From NCBI GenBank assembly GCA_014529385.2, contig CM043963.1, positions 66,169,895 through 66,233,894 of the forward strand: 64,000 nucleotides of DNA, given 5' to 3'. The position numbers and the translations under genes were made by a program. The DNA is from Adiantum capillus-veneris (taxonomy: Eukaryota > Streptophyta > Polypodiopsida > Polypodiales > Pteridaceae). The notes below the pieces were generated by a model. The model was given only the letters and a program-made list of their open reading frames with translations. It was not told where the DNA came from and made no database searches. Within the stretch, counting starts at the first letter, position 1. Every line of letters begins with the position of its first letter. Of the stretch, positions 47,703 through 58,890 are shown in pieces.

Positions 47703-48575
47703 TTTCTCCTTGCCAATGGACAATACTACAAGAGTTTACCGCTCGAGTGACTCATAGCTACTCTCTTTCGATGAGCTGGATGAGGAGGAATCACACATAG
47801 ATGAACAGATACAAAACCATCCCATTGTCATTTCCATTGAGACATGTGTCACTAATCAAGATTTTACTCATGATTATTAGGCTACAAAGAAACGCGCACA
47901 GAGAAGGAAAGACCAACATCCTTCTTTTGCACTTTGATTACTGAAAGCTAGGTCAAGGAAGAACATTTGTGCAGCGGTGGCACGATGTTGGTGCAAGCAA
48001 ACACTCGGGATGTCAAGGAATGAGCAAAAGGAAATATTTCAGCAACTATTGGACCACCAAATATTTTTCGGTGCAAAAATCAAATTTCAACAATGTCGAA
48101 GACACCGTTCTATCGGGTGTGCGCAACACTTTGGCTCAAATTAAGGTCCCACACTTAGCAAGTGAGCTTTTTGTTAAGAGAACCTCTTTGATGATGATTT
48201 GAACAATAGTACAGGTGTAGCCTCAATAAACCAATCCAAAATTGCTAGTGTCCTGGGTTTCCATTGAAGGAATATAGCTGCTGCAACTTCAAGGATGGAG
48301 AATAAAGACGAGGATGAAGTGTTGCCATTGAGTGCTTGTGAGAGACAATTGCCACAAAGAACCATTATCACTAATGAAACAAGAGATTTGGTGTATTCCT
48401 TTTGGAAATCAGAAACTAGAGTTTCACCTAACAAGAAGAACATATGTAAGAAGAGAATTGGAAGGAAAAGTGTTGTCAAACATCCTGTGCATCTACTCGA
48501 TGACTCTCAGGTACCAACAAATTTTAGCAATTGTAATTTATTTGGTGATTCTTAAGGCTGATTTGGTCAAGATAA

Positions 48576-48840
48576 TACCAAATTTGGTGGTCTACTATAT
48601 GGCAGTGGTGGTATACAGTACCTTACAAAGGTTGTATACAGAACCAGTGCATTCCTAGGTGGTTCCAGAGCTATCCTTTATAGAACCAAAGCCCTTGTGC
48701 AGTACCAAATTTGGTAGTCTGCTATATGGTAGTGGTGGTATACAGTACCTTACAAAGGTTATATACAGTACCAGTGCACTCCTATGTAGCTCCAAAGATG
48801 TCCTGTAAAGAACCAAAGCCCGTGTGCAGTACCAAATTTG
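48576..48840. repeat. 127-bp tandem repeat with TACCAAATTTGGTA
   Basis: Unit starts 48,576, 48,703 and 48,830. Each begins with the palindrome TACCAAATTTGGTA and includes GTGGTGGTATACAGTACC. Lies in the intron of the T1 gene. Confidence 0.9.
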
Positions 48841-48879
48841 GTAGTCTGTTGCATACTAGTGATTCCAAAGCCTATCTGT

Positions 48880-49800
48880 ATAGTACCAAAGCCTCTGTAT
48901 AGTAACTTTTCCGTCCCTATAGGCACAAAAGCCTCAATCTTTAGTACGAAAGCCTCACTCTATTTTACCAAAGCCTACTTGTGTAGTACCAAAGTCTTTG
49001 TGCAGTACCAAAACTATTCCCTGTATAGTACCAAAACATTCTTGTTTATCACCAAAGCATTTGCAAAGTTTCCATATGGGTACTCTTCTACAAACAATTC
49101 TAAAATGAATCAAAATCAGACAAAAAGTACAATTTTTGGTACTGCTTACAACCAATTTGGGTTCTACAGTACTATCTTTGGTATTCTTTACAGCCAATTT
49201 TGGTTCTACTGTACAATATTTGGTATTGTTTACATCCAATTTTGGTTCTACATTACTAAAATTGATAATGTTTAGATCCAATTTTGGTTCTAAATACTAT
49301 CTTTGGTGCTGTTTACATTCAATTTTGGTTCTACAGTACAATCTTTGGTACTTTTTACATCCAATTTTGGTTCTACATTACAATGTTTGGTATTGTGTAC
49401 ATCCAATTTTGGTATATTACTATCTTTGGTACTATTTACAACCAATTTTGGTTCTACAATACAATCTTTGGTAGTGTGTACATCCAATTTTGGTACATTA
49501 CTATCTTTGGTATTGTTTACAACCAATTTTGGTTCTAGAGTACAATCTTTGGTACTCTTTACATCCAATTTTGGTTCTACAGTACTATCTTTGGTACTGT
49601 TTAGAACCTATTTTGGTACTACAGTACAAGCTTTGGTAGTGTGTACATCCAATTTTGGTACATTACTATCTTTGTAATGTTTAAAATCAATTTTGGTTCT
49701 ATAGTACAATTTTTGGTACTGCTTACATCCAATTTTGGTTCTACAATACATTCTTTGGTACTGTATACAACCAATTTTGGTACTACTGCACATTAGTGGC
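48880..49800. repeat. Array of TACCAAA / TTTGGTA words, period about 42 bp
   Basis: 48,880-49,080 carries GTACCAAAGC words. From 49,130 the complement dominates, as CCAATTTTGGTTCTACAGTA then CAATCTTTGGTACTG, at roughly 42-bp spacing with shorter variants, for about 650 bp. Fills the T1 intron. Frames across it are artefacts. Confidence 0.92.
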
Positions 49801-50660
49801 ATTTTACCATTTGCATGAAGTTGGAATTTTCTAACTCTTATTGTATTGGTTCCACAGGTGGAGCTATACCAAAGATTCAAGAGGACTCACCCTACAGTGG
49901 TTGTGTCTCTTAGATGCTTTAAGGCATTAAAGCCGTACTTTGTTCGGAAGTTGAATGAGCGGTATACCTGCTGTTGTGTATCCCATGTGCAGATACTCTA
50001 TTTCAAAGAGGCTTTTATTCAGATGTGGCAAAACAAGTTTGGGCAATGATGGGAAAGGTCACCTTTGCACTTGCTCCGTGTGTTGTAGAAGTGATGATAT
50101 AGGAGAGTGTTTTGCAAACCAGGTAGTATGTCAGTACATCACTAGTATGTGGGAATCCATCATGTGCCCAAAGCCAAGAGATAGTGAATACCATGCCAAG
50201 AAATGCTTGATGGGGGACTACTCCCAATGTGGTGTACAAAAGTTGACATTTTGTCCCGATGAGATAGCAGAGGATAGCAGGGAGGTGTCTCTCAAGGTCT
50301 TCATGGATGTTGGAACATGACAACTTGATGCAGGTGGGAGTGAGAAGAAGAGAAAGGACTTCATTGTGCGACGAATGAAAAGTGCTGCTTTTCTTAGCCT
50401 GTTTTCAGCCCACCTCATAGGATTCATCAAGCACAACTTTGTCTTTCGTTGGCAAGCCCAACAATTCAAGGATTGTTTGCTCAAGTTTCCTAGCAATGTT
50501 GTTGTATCAGTTATTGACTTTGCAGAGAATTATTCTTTTAAAATTTAGAATGAGATTCAGTCAATGCATTGGTCGTCTACCCAAGTCACAATACTTGTGC
50601 ACATCACTTATGTAAGAAATGCAGTAGGTGGTGTTCAAAAGACGTTGCACTTTTACATAT

Positions 50661-50728
50661 CCGATGACAAGCAACATGATACATTGTTTGTCATCGGATG
50701 ACAAGCAACATGATACATTGTTTGTACA
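50661..50728. repeat. 34-bp tandem duplication in the T1 gene
   Basis: CCGATGACAAGC at 50,661 and CGGATGACAAGC at 50,695 start two copies encoding SDDKQHDTLFV. 34 bp is not a multiple of three and shifts the frame. Confidence 0.95.
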
Positions 50729-51880
50729 ACATTGTCTCTTGCTTCATGACAGGTGGCTGAAACAGCAAGGACATTGTTTGCAGCACCATTGGGTGTGGTC
50801 AGATGGTGCGGCTTCACAATTCAAAGCACGTAGACCTTACTATTTTGTGGCCAGTTACTATCAGATGACAAGCTTGCACTTGATGCATAACTTCTCAGCA
50901 TCCAAGCATGGAAAAGGAGATCATGATGGGCCAGGGACACTCATCAAGAGAACCTTGACACATGACAAATTGAAACCAGATGGCTGGTCTATGAAGTGTG
51001 TGGCTGATGTGGTGAACTTTTTGAACGCAACATTTCATCCAAGAGATCAGTCTCATAGGTGTACTACACAGAGAGTCTTCTAGATTATTGGCATGGATGA
51101 TGTGCAACACAATCTCCAATGGGACTGTGAGCGCATTGTGGGCTCCCGCTCAATTTATTGTGTCGATGGGTATTCAAAGGACAACCTGTGTGTTGTGCGC
51201 TTTTGAAGCCTTTCATGCTTCTGTGATAATGTATGAGTGGGCTATGGAGAAGATACAAAAATAGACTACACATAGAAGAATGGAAATATCTTTCCATCAA
51301 ACCACTGCCAAGTCTAAAAATACAGGAAGGTACAATGAAGCAGATGATGAGGAGGATGACAGATATTCAGATTTTGTGCCGATGAGCCAAGTTTTTAACC
51401 TGCCATTGTATGAAGGAAGCCCTAAAATGTTATGTGAAATGTTGTCCATTGGGGATAACTTTGCAGTCAAAGCAGCCAAGACTAAATAGGACTTCTACCT
51501 TATCAAATGCACAAAGGAGTTGTACCAGACGCTGAGATCACAAAAGGATATGTGGCATTAAAAGATTGTTAGAATCGGGAAGGTTGTTGAAGGTTTCTAC
51601 TATGGCCAAGTCGAAAGAAAAGTTGATACATATAGCTTACTGAATCAGACACCTGTAGTCATGATCTACTCACATCTTGTAAGGGCCATACATTTCCCGA
51701 TGGAGGCTATTGTTGGAGTCCCTAATCAGTTCAAGTTATCTATTGAAGTATATGATAACATATACAATAGCATGCCATATGCTGATGATGATAGTGATGA
51801 TGGTGCATCCATGATACTTGAAGTTACACAATGTTAAAACCCCTAAGTGGGCAAGTCCATGATTTTCCTCTTGGTCAAAA

Positions 51881-52256
51881 TATATCTTTTTGTCCTCATG
51901 GTTTACTATTTTTCTTTTTATCCTTCACTTCCTCTGTTCAGTACTTGAGATTGATGTAAGATAACTGCCTAGATATATCTTTTTGTCCTCATGGTTTACT
52001 ATTGTTCTTTCTATCCTTCACCTCCTCTGTTCAGTACTTGAGATTGATGTAAAATAACTGCCTGGATATATCTTTTCGTCCTCATGGTTTATTGTTGTTC
52101 TTTCTATCCTTCACTTCCTCTGTTCAGTACTTACTTGAGATTGATGTAAAATAACTGCCTGGATATATCTTGTTGTCCTCATGGTTTATTGTTGTCCTTT
52201 CTACCCTTCACTTCCTCTGTTCAGTACTTGAGATTGATGTAAAATAACTGCCTCGA
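51881..52256. repeat. 93-bp tandem repeat, about four copies
   Basis: TATATCTTTTTGTCCTCATG recurs at 51,881, 51,974, 52,067 and 52,164, with a partial fifth at 52,257. One unit has an extra 4 bp. Follows directly after the T1 main gene and may include its 3' end. Confidence 0.92.
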
Positions 52257-52560
52257 TATGCACCAACTTGACCCTAACCAATATCAAAATAATACTAACC
52301 AAAAGGGTTCTAACCAGTACCAAATTGATGCCAAGAAGTACCAAACTTTCGTATTGTAGCCAATACCAAAAGGGTCCTAACCAGTACCAAAGTGATGCTA
52401 GGAAGTACCAAACTTTGGAACTGTATCTAACTTTCCATAATCACAAGACTATGGATCCAAGCTGCAACCCTAGGCTACCAAAAGTTGGTAATGTGAGTAC
52501 AAAATCGGGTACTGTGTAACACCCAAATACACATAGTACTGGTACTTACTGATACCATTG
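52257..52560. repeat. TACCAAA word cluster
   Basis: Words such as CAGTACCAAATTGATG, AAGTACCAAACTTT and ATACCAAAAGGG. No gene supported. Confidence 0.75.
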
Positions 52561-52799
52561 TATTAACACCAATGTCGGGGATCTTAAAGAAGATGATTTT
52601 AGACTAGAAACTACTAGACAACACCAAACAAAAGACAGTACAATTCAAGTTCCAAGACAGTGTACAAAAATAGTGGGTTTCCATTATATATGTGCACGAT
52701 ACGATACAAATTTGGTTCAAGTACCGAAGTTCAAGAATCTCCATTACATTTTATGTGACATGATACACAACTTCACCAAGTACAACACTTTAGGAATCT

Positions 52800-53709
52800 C
52801 CTAGGTCAGGGGGATCTAATCTGTAAGAGTACCCCTCCATCTGTATGAAGTAATTAGCAACGTCTGTAGAGACATCATCTTATGTGTCAAAAATTGGGTT
52901 TTTGCGAGTGTATGTTGTTGGGTACCGATCGTGTATCCATCCTTGCAACCAGGGCAAAATACGGTTCAGCAGGTAAAAAGGGTAATCTTTTTCAACCACC
53001 AGAGGCTCATATGATCTAATGGCAAGACAATTCTCATAGTCGTTTTTCAATGACTTGTATCTGCAGTCATCCACCTATAATGTGTTGCTAGCATCAAAAT
53101 GGGGGTGCCTTGCCCACATTGTCCGTAGGTTCTTTAGAAAAACAGGCTTGTTGGCCACATCGTTGGGCACGTGGGGCACATCATACTCTACCACCAACTC
53201 TCACAATCTTCTTATGATAGTATACCTGCCATGACATAAAGGCGGTTAGAAGTCTGAGTAGCTTAACATCTAAAGCATTCAAGGCATTGTTACCTACAAA
53301 ATACTTCTACCTCACATGCTGGGGGAAGCAAGCGTTCAACATATCTATCAATTTTTGCCTTCTATAGCAGGACCACACACAATTATCTTGGCTTTCTTCT
53401 TAAGAGTTCGTATGAACTCTTAAGAAGAAAGCCTTACACAACAAACCAGCGAGCTATTGACGTGGATGATCCGTGGTGGGAGCTATACGCCAAAACCCAA
53501 AGGCCTTTTGGCAGATCTGTTTAGCTTGTCAATAAGACCCCATTAAGGTCAAGCACAATCATCCGGCCAGGTTTAGCATCCAGATCAGCCACAAGTGTTG
53601 TGTTTGGTTGTGTCTCATCTTGCCACCAAGATCTTACTACAATACTAACAGTCCAAATGAGTGGTGGAAAATATACAATGCAAACATTATATAAAAAATA
53701 GAGCACCAC
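52800..53709 (-). pseudogene. FCP1/NIF-like HAD phosphatase fragment inside T1
   Basis: Minus strand from 53,560: GRMIVLDLNGVLL matches the first motif of plant FCP1-like HAD proteins that have DLNG in place of DLDE. Then come VWSCYRRQKLIDMLNACFPQ (second-motif WSS region), NKPVFLKNLRTMWARHPHFD, VDDCRYKSLKNDYENCLAIR (DD motif) and DYPFYLLNRILPWLQGW. That is the family's order over about 700 bp, with stops and probable introns between. It may be a captured host gene piece. Lack of the second Asp in DLNG is also seen in intact plant relatives. Confidence 0.6.
53390..53433. repeat. Perfect 20-bp inverted repeat, 4-nt loop
   Basis: Arm GGCTTTCTTCTTAAGAGTTC, loop GTAT, then its exact complement. 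It lies within the FCP1-like pseudogene. Confidence 0.95.
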
Positions 53710-53719
53710 TATGACACAA

Positions 53720-54110
53720 GAAGTACAAAATTTGATACTGTACTGTACAGAATTTGATATTGTATTGTACCAAAGTCGATACTATACAGAATTTGATAGT
53801 ATATAGTACCAAATTGGGTACTATACAGTACCAAACTGGGTACTATACAGTATCATTTTGTGGTACAATATTGCACAGTAGAAGTGTAGCATTGGAAAAC
53901 TACGTTGTATTGTACAATATCATATTGTGGTACAATATTGCACAGTAGAAGTGTAACATTGGAAAACTGCATTGTACTATACAATACCAAATTGGGTACT
54001 GTATTGCAGTGTAGAAGTGTAATATTGGAATACTGCATTGTACCATAGTGAGCAGTAACATTGGAAAACTATATTGTACCATAGTGAACAGTTACATTGG
54101 AACACAATTG
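53720..54110. repeat. TACCAAA/TTTGATA word cluster
   Basis: Words ACCAAATTGGGTACTATACA and repeated units GCACAGTAGAAGTGTA(G/A)CATTGG with period about 68 bp. No gene supported. Confidence 0.75.
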
Positions 54111-54191
54111 ATGAAAGGCAAAGGCCAAAAGTTGATTGTATTGGTAGAATGAAAAGCACATTGTGCAAAATACATAAGCATATGAGAAGGG

Positions 54192-55133
54192 CTACAGTTT
54201 GCATGCACAAGAAAACTGGTCACGGGCGCGGTTGTGCTTCTTTCTTTGCAGACTAAAAAGCTCAGTCAGGGTCACCAAATCAGTGGAATCACCTGACATC
54301 TTTTGCACAGCATCTTCAACTTCAGGATCCGCACTCCCGTCAGTACTATCCACTTTTGCATCCTCCATTATCACTTCCTTCTTGGGATCCTCGGGCCCGT
54401 CCCTCTTCATCGCATTGCCTGTCTTTTCCTTTCTGCCTCTTTCCCTTCATGGTCTCCCCGTCATCCCCTTTCTTGGCATCCTCTGCACATTTGTCATCCC
54501 TGGCTTCCACCCCCCTCTTGGCCTCCCCCTCAACCCGCTTCTTGTCCTCGTCCCCCATAGTGGCCTCTTCCCCTGCACCTTCCCTTTGCCTGTTTTTGTC
54601 CTTGCTAGTGACTCGATCCTTAAGCCTCTTGGCAGTAGCATCTGATCCATCCAGCTCCACTATGTGAGCCACTTTACCTCCAACATTGTCTTTATTCCTT
54701 TTAGCATCTTTGTCCTCACAGTCACTATTTTCTTTGCTATCCCACATGGTATGACAACGTTGTCCCTTCTTAGTCCTTTTCCCTTCCATACCACCATGCT
54801 TTAAATCCCGACAAACATCCCTTATCTGTGCAGTATCCTCATCCTCCTCCCATGCATGACTTGCAGCAGATTTTGTGGCATATGGTCCATCCTTGACTGC
54901 CTGTCCATTTTTCCCACCGGGCCAGACGTTGCAGCATCCTCTTCCTCTACAAAAACAAAGAAAGATAGCACATACTTACAAACAACCTCACATTCAGTGC
55001 AGGTAATCATATGATTTGCAAAACACACACATACTCTCTTCACACCACGATGCCCACCAACCCAAGACTTTGCCGCCTCGGGGATCACCATGTTACAACC
55101 AGGTTTGGCACAATGATCCTTGCTTAGTAGCAA
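54192..55133 (-). pseudogene. T1 minus-strand gene, charged and Cys-containing part
   Basis: 55,133-54,960 encodes KDHCAKPGCNMVIPEAAKSW, VKRVCVCFANH and CTECEV, a possible zinc-binding arrangement, before a GTAAGT donor. After an AG at about 54,950 the frame gives a long K/E/D-rich tail to 54,350 and, after a frame change, EDAVQKMSGDSTDLVTLTEL to 54,192. I recognise no family. Probably the 3' part of the gene whose 5' parts are at 56,580-58,540. Confidence 0.4.
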
Positions 55134-55139
55134 AGAACT

Positions 55140-55420
55140 AAATCAAAGGGGGTGATACTGACGTCAGCACTCAAGCATAAAGGTTCCTACAACTCCTGCA
55201 AACTCCAAGAGCTCACCACATGCAACCCACATTCCAAACACATGGATCATCTCCCCCTAATCAACAACCTGGGGCTTAGGATATAACATAAATCTCTTCC
55301 CGCGTTGAACATCATCAATCATTTTCTTCACAAATAGGACATGTCCTTGTGCTTCCTTCCATGTTGCCTCCAGCACATCATACTCAGACTGTTGTCAACC
55401 AGCAGCAATACAAACAGTCC
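55140..55420. other. No gene recognised
   Basis: Short minus-strand frames (around 55,260-55,380) may be exon remnants. None can be joined confidently. Confidence 0.35.
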
Positions 55421-55429
55421 CAAATTAGA

Positions 55430-56440
55430 ACCCAAAAGCTAGCAGACAGTACCAAAGGCATCATGCTACCAATTAGTACCAAAATGTAGCAGACAGTACC
55501 AAGGCCATCATACTACCAATTAGGACCAAACAGTAGCAGACAGTACCAAGGCCATTATACTACCAGTTACTACCAAAAACTAGCAGATAGTACCAAGGCC
55601 ATCACCAATTAGTACCAAAAACTAGTAGACAATACCAAAGCCATGATACTACCAATTAGTACCAAGACCTAGCACACAGTAACAAAGCCATCATACTACT
55701 AATCAGTACCAGAACCTAGCAGACAGTACCAATGCCATCATACTACCAATTAGTATCAAAAACTAGCAGATCATCAATGCAAGAAGACAAACTTAAACTA
55801 CCAAAATTAGTACCAAATCATAACCAAGAGCTACCAATTAGTACCAAATCATAACCATGAGCTACCAACTAATACCAAATCATAAGCATGAGCTACCAAT
55901 TAGTACCAAAAATCATAACCAGGAGCTACCAATTAGTACCAAATCATAACCATGAGCTACCAATTAGTACCAAACCATAACCATGAGCTACCAATTAGTA
56001 CCAAAAATCCTAACAGCCACCAAAAAAGACATTGTAAGAAGCTACCCTAAAACCCTAAAAGTACCAATACATTCAAAGTAGTGTCGTTACAAAAGAACCA
56101 TAAACTACTAAAGGGAGTGCCAGAATAGTACCAAATGCTACCAGTTAGTACCAAAAGCATTATGAATACACCCAAGTCCACCAATAAACTACGCAAAAGC
56201 AACCAAAACTACCAAAAGAACATTGTTAGATCCACTCTAGAAACTACCAAAGCATTACCAAAACTACCAAAAGATACCTGTAAGGGTTTAGTGGTACTAG
56301 CAACACAACTAGAACTCCAAAACAGCAGATTTATCAGACTACCAAACTACTAAAAACAACATGATAGAAGATACCAAAAAAAACCAAAAGATACTAGTAT
56401 GGACAAAAAGTACCAAAATAACATTAAAAATCCACCTAGA
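55430..56440. repeat. TACCAAA word arrays, periods about 47 and 31 bp
   Basis: 55,440-55,780: unit ACCAATTAGTACCAAAA plus TAGCAGACAGTACCAAGGCC, about 47 bp. 55,800-56,010: unit GAGCTACCAATTAGTACCAA, about 31 bp. Looser TACCAAA words run to 56,440. Same word as the 48.6-49.8 kb array. Confidence 0.92.
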
Positions 56441-56579
56441 CCTAGCAATATACCTAGAATATGCAACTGCCATACAGAAGCAAAACCACCAAACTCTGTC
56501 AAACTAGAAAATCAGCATTTATAGATACTAAAAAGCTGCATGTACTACCAAAACCACTTTCTTAAGACATGATAGGAAT

Positions 56580-57482
56580 TACTTGTTGTAGATGAACCTC
56601 CTTCTCTAGCTTCAACATGTCCTCACTATTGCCAAGTCGACGAAGCATGCGTCGATTGGTTCTCAGATCCACCTCAACCTCTTTGATGTCCTCATCATTG
56701 AAAGGGTTTCCCTGCTTTAGTTTTGCAAGCTACACTTCATAGTGCTCTATATCATCCTTTATCCGCTTCACAACAGCATTGGAACCCTTGGCTCTCAACA
56801 ATGTTTCCTTGTTCAGTTGTAGAGATGCTTTCAGCTCTTTCAGCCTGTCCGATGCAGCTGCACTTTTTTGAGGCACTCTCTCAACAATACTTTCCAATTA
56901 TGTAACATAATCAGGCGACTCTACGTGAAGCTGTGTGGGGTCTACCTCTATACAGAGGTTACTACCACTTTGCGTAAGGTGGGGCTTCTTAATAGATGAC
57001 CCTAAACTGCCATGGGAGGCACCGTTTTCCCTTTGCCAAGTTTCGACCTTCTGCTCCAACCCTCCCAGGCGGCTGGCACACATGTTCAGTACTGCCTCTC
57101 CAAACCTCGCCCATGCAACTTTATGGCGCACAGGGTCCTTTGTTGCCGCATGGCATCTCTCAAAAGCATAGCAGCGCACAAACTTTGCAGTGATTTCCCC
57201 ACAAGATGGAGGGGCTTGATATACGTTGTGGAAGAGGAACCTGCAATCTTCAAGGAGTCTTGGGTGCATGCGATTCAAGTAGACCTTTGCATTCTTCTGG
57301 TAGCTTTGCTTGAACACCGTCATCCACTCATCGTGAGGGAGGTCTTCATCCCTAAGATCCTTTGCAAGCACTCCCTCCATGCTGAGACCATACTCTTCGT
57401 GAAGCTCCTCGGCTGTATAACAAAAGTTGGTCAAAATAGGGTATTCTTTCATTTTGTTTTTGCCTGCAATGTGGAAACACAA
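56580..57482 (-). pseudogene. T1 minus-strand gene, 5' exon with coiled coil
   Basis: 57,482-56,898 is open: EYPILTNFCYTAEELHEEYG, HDEWMTVFKQSYQKNAKVYL, AKFVRCYAFERCHAATKDPV and AWARFGEAVLNMCASRLGGL. After a TAA at 56,898 the same frame continues with RLKELKASLQLNKETLLRAK and DDIEHYEV, a TAG, then a second coiled-coil segment to 56,580. So a helical protein with two nonsense changes. No domain recognised. It could be an accessory transposition protein or a captured gene. Confidence 0.5.
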
Positions 57483-57599
57483 AGCTCAAATGTTAGACAT
57501 GCCCTCCGTCTACCAATCCAAAATACCGAAGCATGCTTCCTAAATGACCTTCTATTGGCAACATTTTAGCAATGTGGAGCTAAAGCCTACACCATAAAC

Positions 57600-57880
57600 A
57601 GCCCTTTGGTCACGCAGATGACCTTGCCAATGCACAATTTGGTACTGACCAAATTTAAGGCTATAAAAAGTTATCATTGTACACTACCGAATTTGGTACT
57701 GTGAAGAACCAAATTTGGTAGTGTACAGTACCATATTTTGAACTCTAAACTTCCTCATTTTCTTAGTAAACCCTCTTGTCCTGCAGGGTTACAATACCAA
57801 ATTTGGTAGTGTAGAGTACCATATTTTGAACTCTAAACTTCCTCATTTTCTTAGTAAACCCTCTTGTCCTACAGGGTATG
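57600..57880. repeat. TACCAAATTTGGTA words and 88-bp tandem repeat
   Basis: ACCAAATTTGGTAGTGTACA and ACCATATTTTGAACTCTAAA recur 88 bp apart (57,731 and 57,819). It is the right-hand counterpart of the 48.6-kb array. Confidence 0.88.
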
Positions 57881-57889
57881 ATTATAGGG

Positions 57890-58200
57890 ATACAAGAAGA
57901 CCCTTCTACATAGATGCATAGATGAAACAATACATTCACAATTGTTGAAAAATCTCCTAAAATTGTGTTCGACTGAAATCACATATGCTTGAATCATGAA
58001 TGCATGCAATGCAAAAAAAGGATAGAAATGCAAAAGCTCCTGAGCAAGAAACAAAACATTGACTTACATGCAATGCATAAATAAAACAATACACTCGTGC
58101 AATTGTTAAAATTTCTCCTGAAATTGTGTTCGGTTCAAGGCACATATGCTTTCATGAATGCATAATGCAAGGCTCTTGAGCAAGAAACAGTACATAAACT
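57890..58200. repeat. Diverged tandem duplication, about 160 bp
   Basis: AAACAATACATTCACAATTG and AAACAATACACTCGTGCAAT begin two similar stretches, each with CTCCT(A/G)AAATTGTGTTCG and CACATATGCTT. Confidence 0.7.
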
Positions 58201-58300
58201 TGCATGCAATGACCTTACAACCTTTGACATAGCTACCTATCATGAAACAAAATCAAATCCTAAACAGGACATGACAGCATAGAAACACCAACCTCTTGTT

Positions 58301-58540
58301 TTAGTTGAAGACCAATTCTCGTCCTCGGCAAAAGGTGCTGCAAACTTTGCTGATTTCTCCACAGAAATTCTCCCCCCTTGCTAGCCCTTGTGTTTGGTGT
58401 GTTGATGCTTTGGGAGACTTTGTGCCTTTGAGGGGGGAGGTTGCATCCATTGTCCTGGGCTTCTTGCCTTTGGCGGCGGGTGAACCCTTGGCAGCAGCAG
58501 ACTTTCTCGCGGGTGTCCTCATTGTGGCGCGGGTGCACAA
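58301..58540 (-). CDS. T1 minus-strand gene, possible first exon
   Basis: Frame starting MCTRATMRTPARKSAAAKGS continues AAKGKKPRTMDATSPLKGTK, a Lys/Ala/Pro-rich, nuclear-signal-like N-terminus, to FNxTR near 58,310. Direction and position fit a first exon of the minus-strand T1 gene, but the splice partner is not certain. Confidence 0.35.
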   Translation of the reverse strand: MCTRATMRTPARKSAAAKGSPAAKGKKPRTMDATSPLKGTKSPKASTHQTQGLARGENFCGEISKVCSTFCRGRELVFN

Positions 58541-58890
58541 CAGGAGACCACGCTAGCTGCACAGATGAATCCTGAAGGTAATTCTTCAGAGCCTTGTGAC
58601 AGTGTTGCACAATTGAGAACCACTACAAAAAGCCACTGGTACTACGCAGGACACACATGCCACATCACACGAGTTCAAACGTGCTGTAACTCCAATCCAT
58701 CATTGGCCCCATCCACGATGTCTCTTCAAACGGAGTGGTCACTGGATTTTTGATTTTTACTAGCTTCCCTCCTACACCATTTAATTATAGAGGCCAAAAA
58801 TGGTTCCCTCCAAAACAACCTCTTGCTTTTGTAGAAGTACCAACTAGGTATAAACAAAAAAGTTCCTTTTTTTGTACTACCATTGCATGC

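Larger units (their letters stand above)
47969..51837 (+). pseudogene. T1 main gene: DFAENY-family putative transposase, broken
   Basis: First part: KRKYFSNYWTTKYFSVQKSN (about 48,020) and TRDLVYSFWKSETRVSPNKK (48,380-48,440), ending at a CAG|GTACCA donor (48,510). An intron full of repeats ends at an acceptor at 49,858. Next: VELYQRFKRTHPTVVVSLRC and ERYTCCCVSH, then a frame change near 50,040 to a Cys-rich segment (HLCTCSVCC...CPKP). The presumed catalytic part has VVSVIDFAENYSFK, SDDKQHDTLFVQH, WVWSDGAASQFKARRPYY and NFSASKHGKGDHDG. A C-terminal segment (GKVVEGFYYGQV) ends at 51,837. Breaks: TGA 50,318, TAG 50,546 and a 34-bp duplication at 50,661-50,728. I recall similar motif series in uncharacterised multicopy animal genes. 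The transposase role is inferred. Confidence 0.65.

Noticed and set aside
48955-49880. Overlapping frames with FGSTVQSLVLFTSN-like and NTKDSTVEPKL-like repeats
   Set aside because: They arise from the ~42-bp TTTGGTA array in an intron. Periodicity is not codon-based and both strands are equally open.
54199-54667. Plus-strand frames with Ser/Leu/Pro-rich sequence
   Set aside because: Complement of a K/E/D-rich minus-strand reading that connects to the Cys-containing segment upstream.
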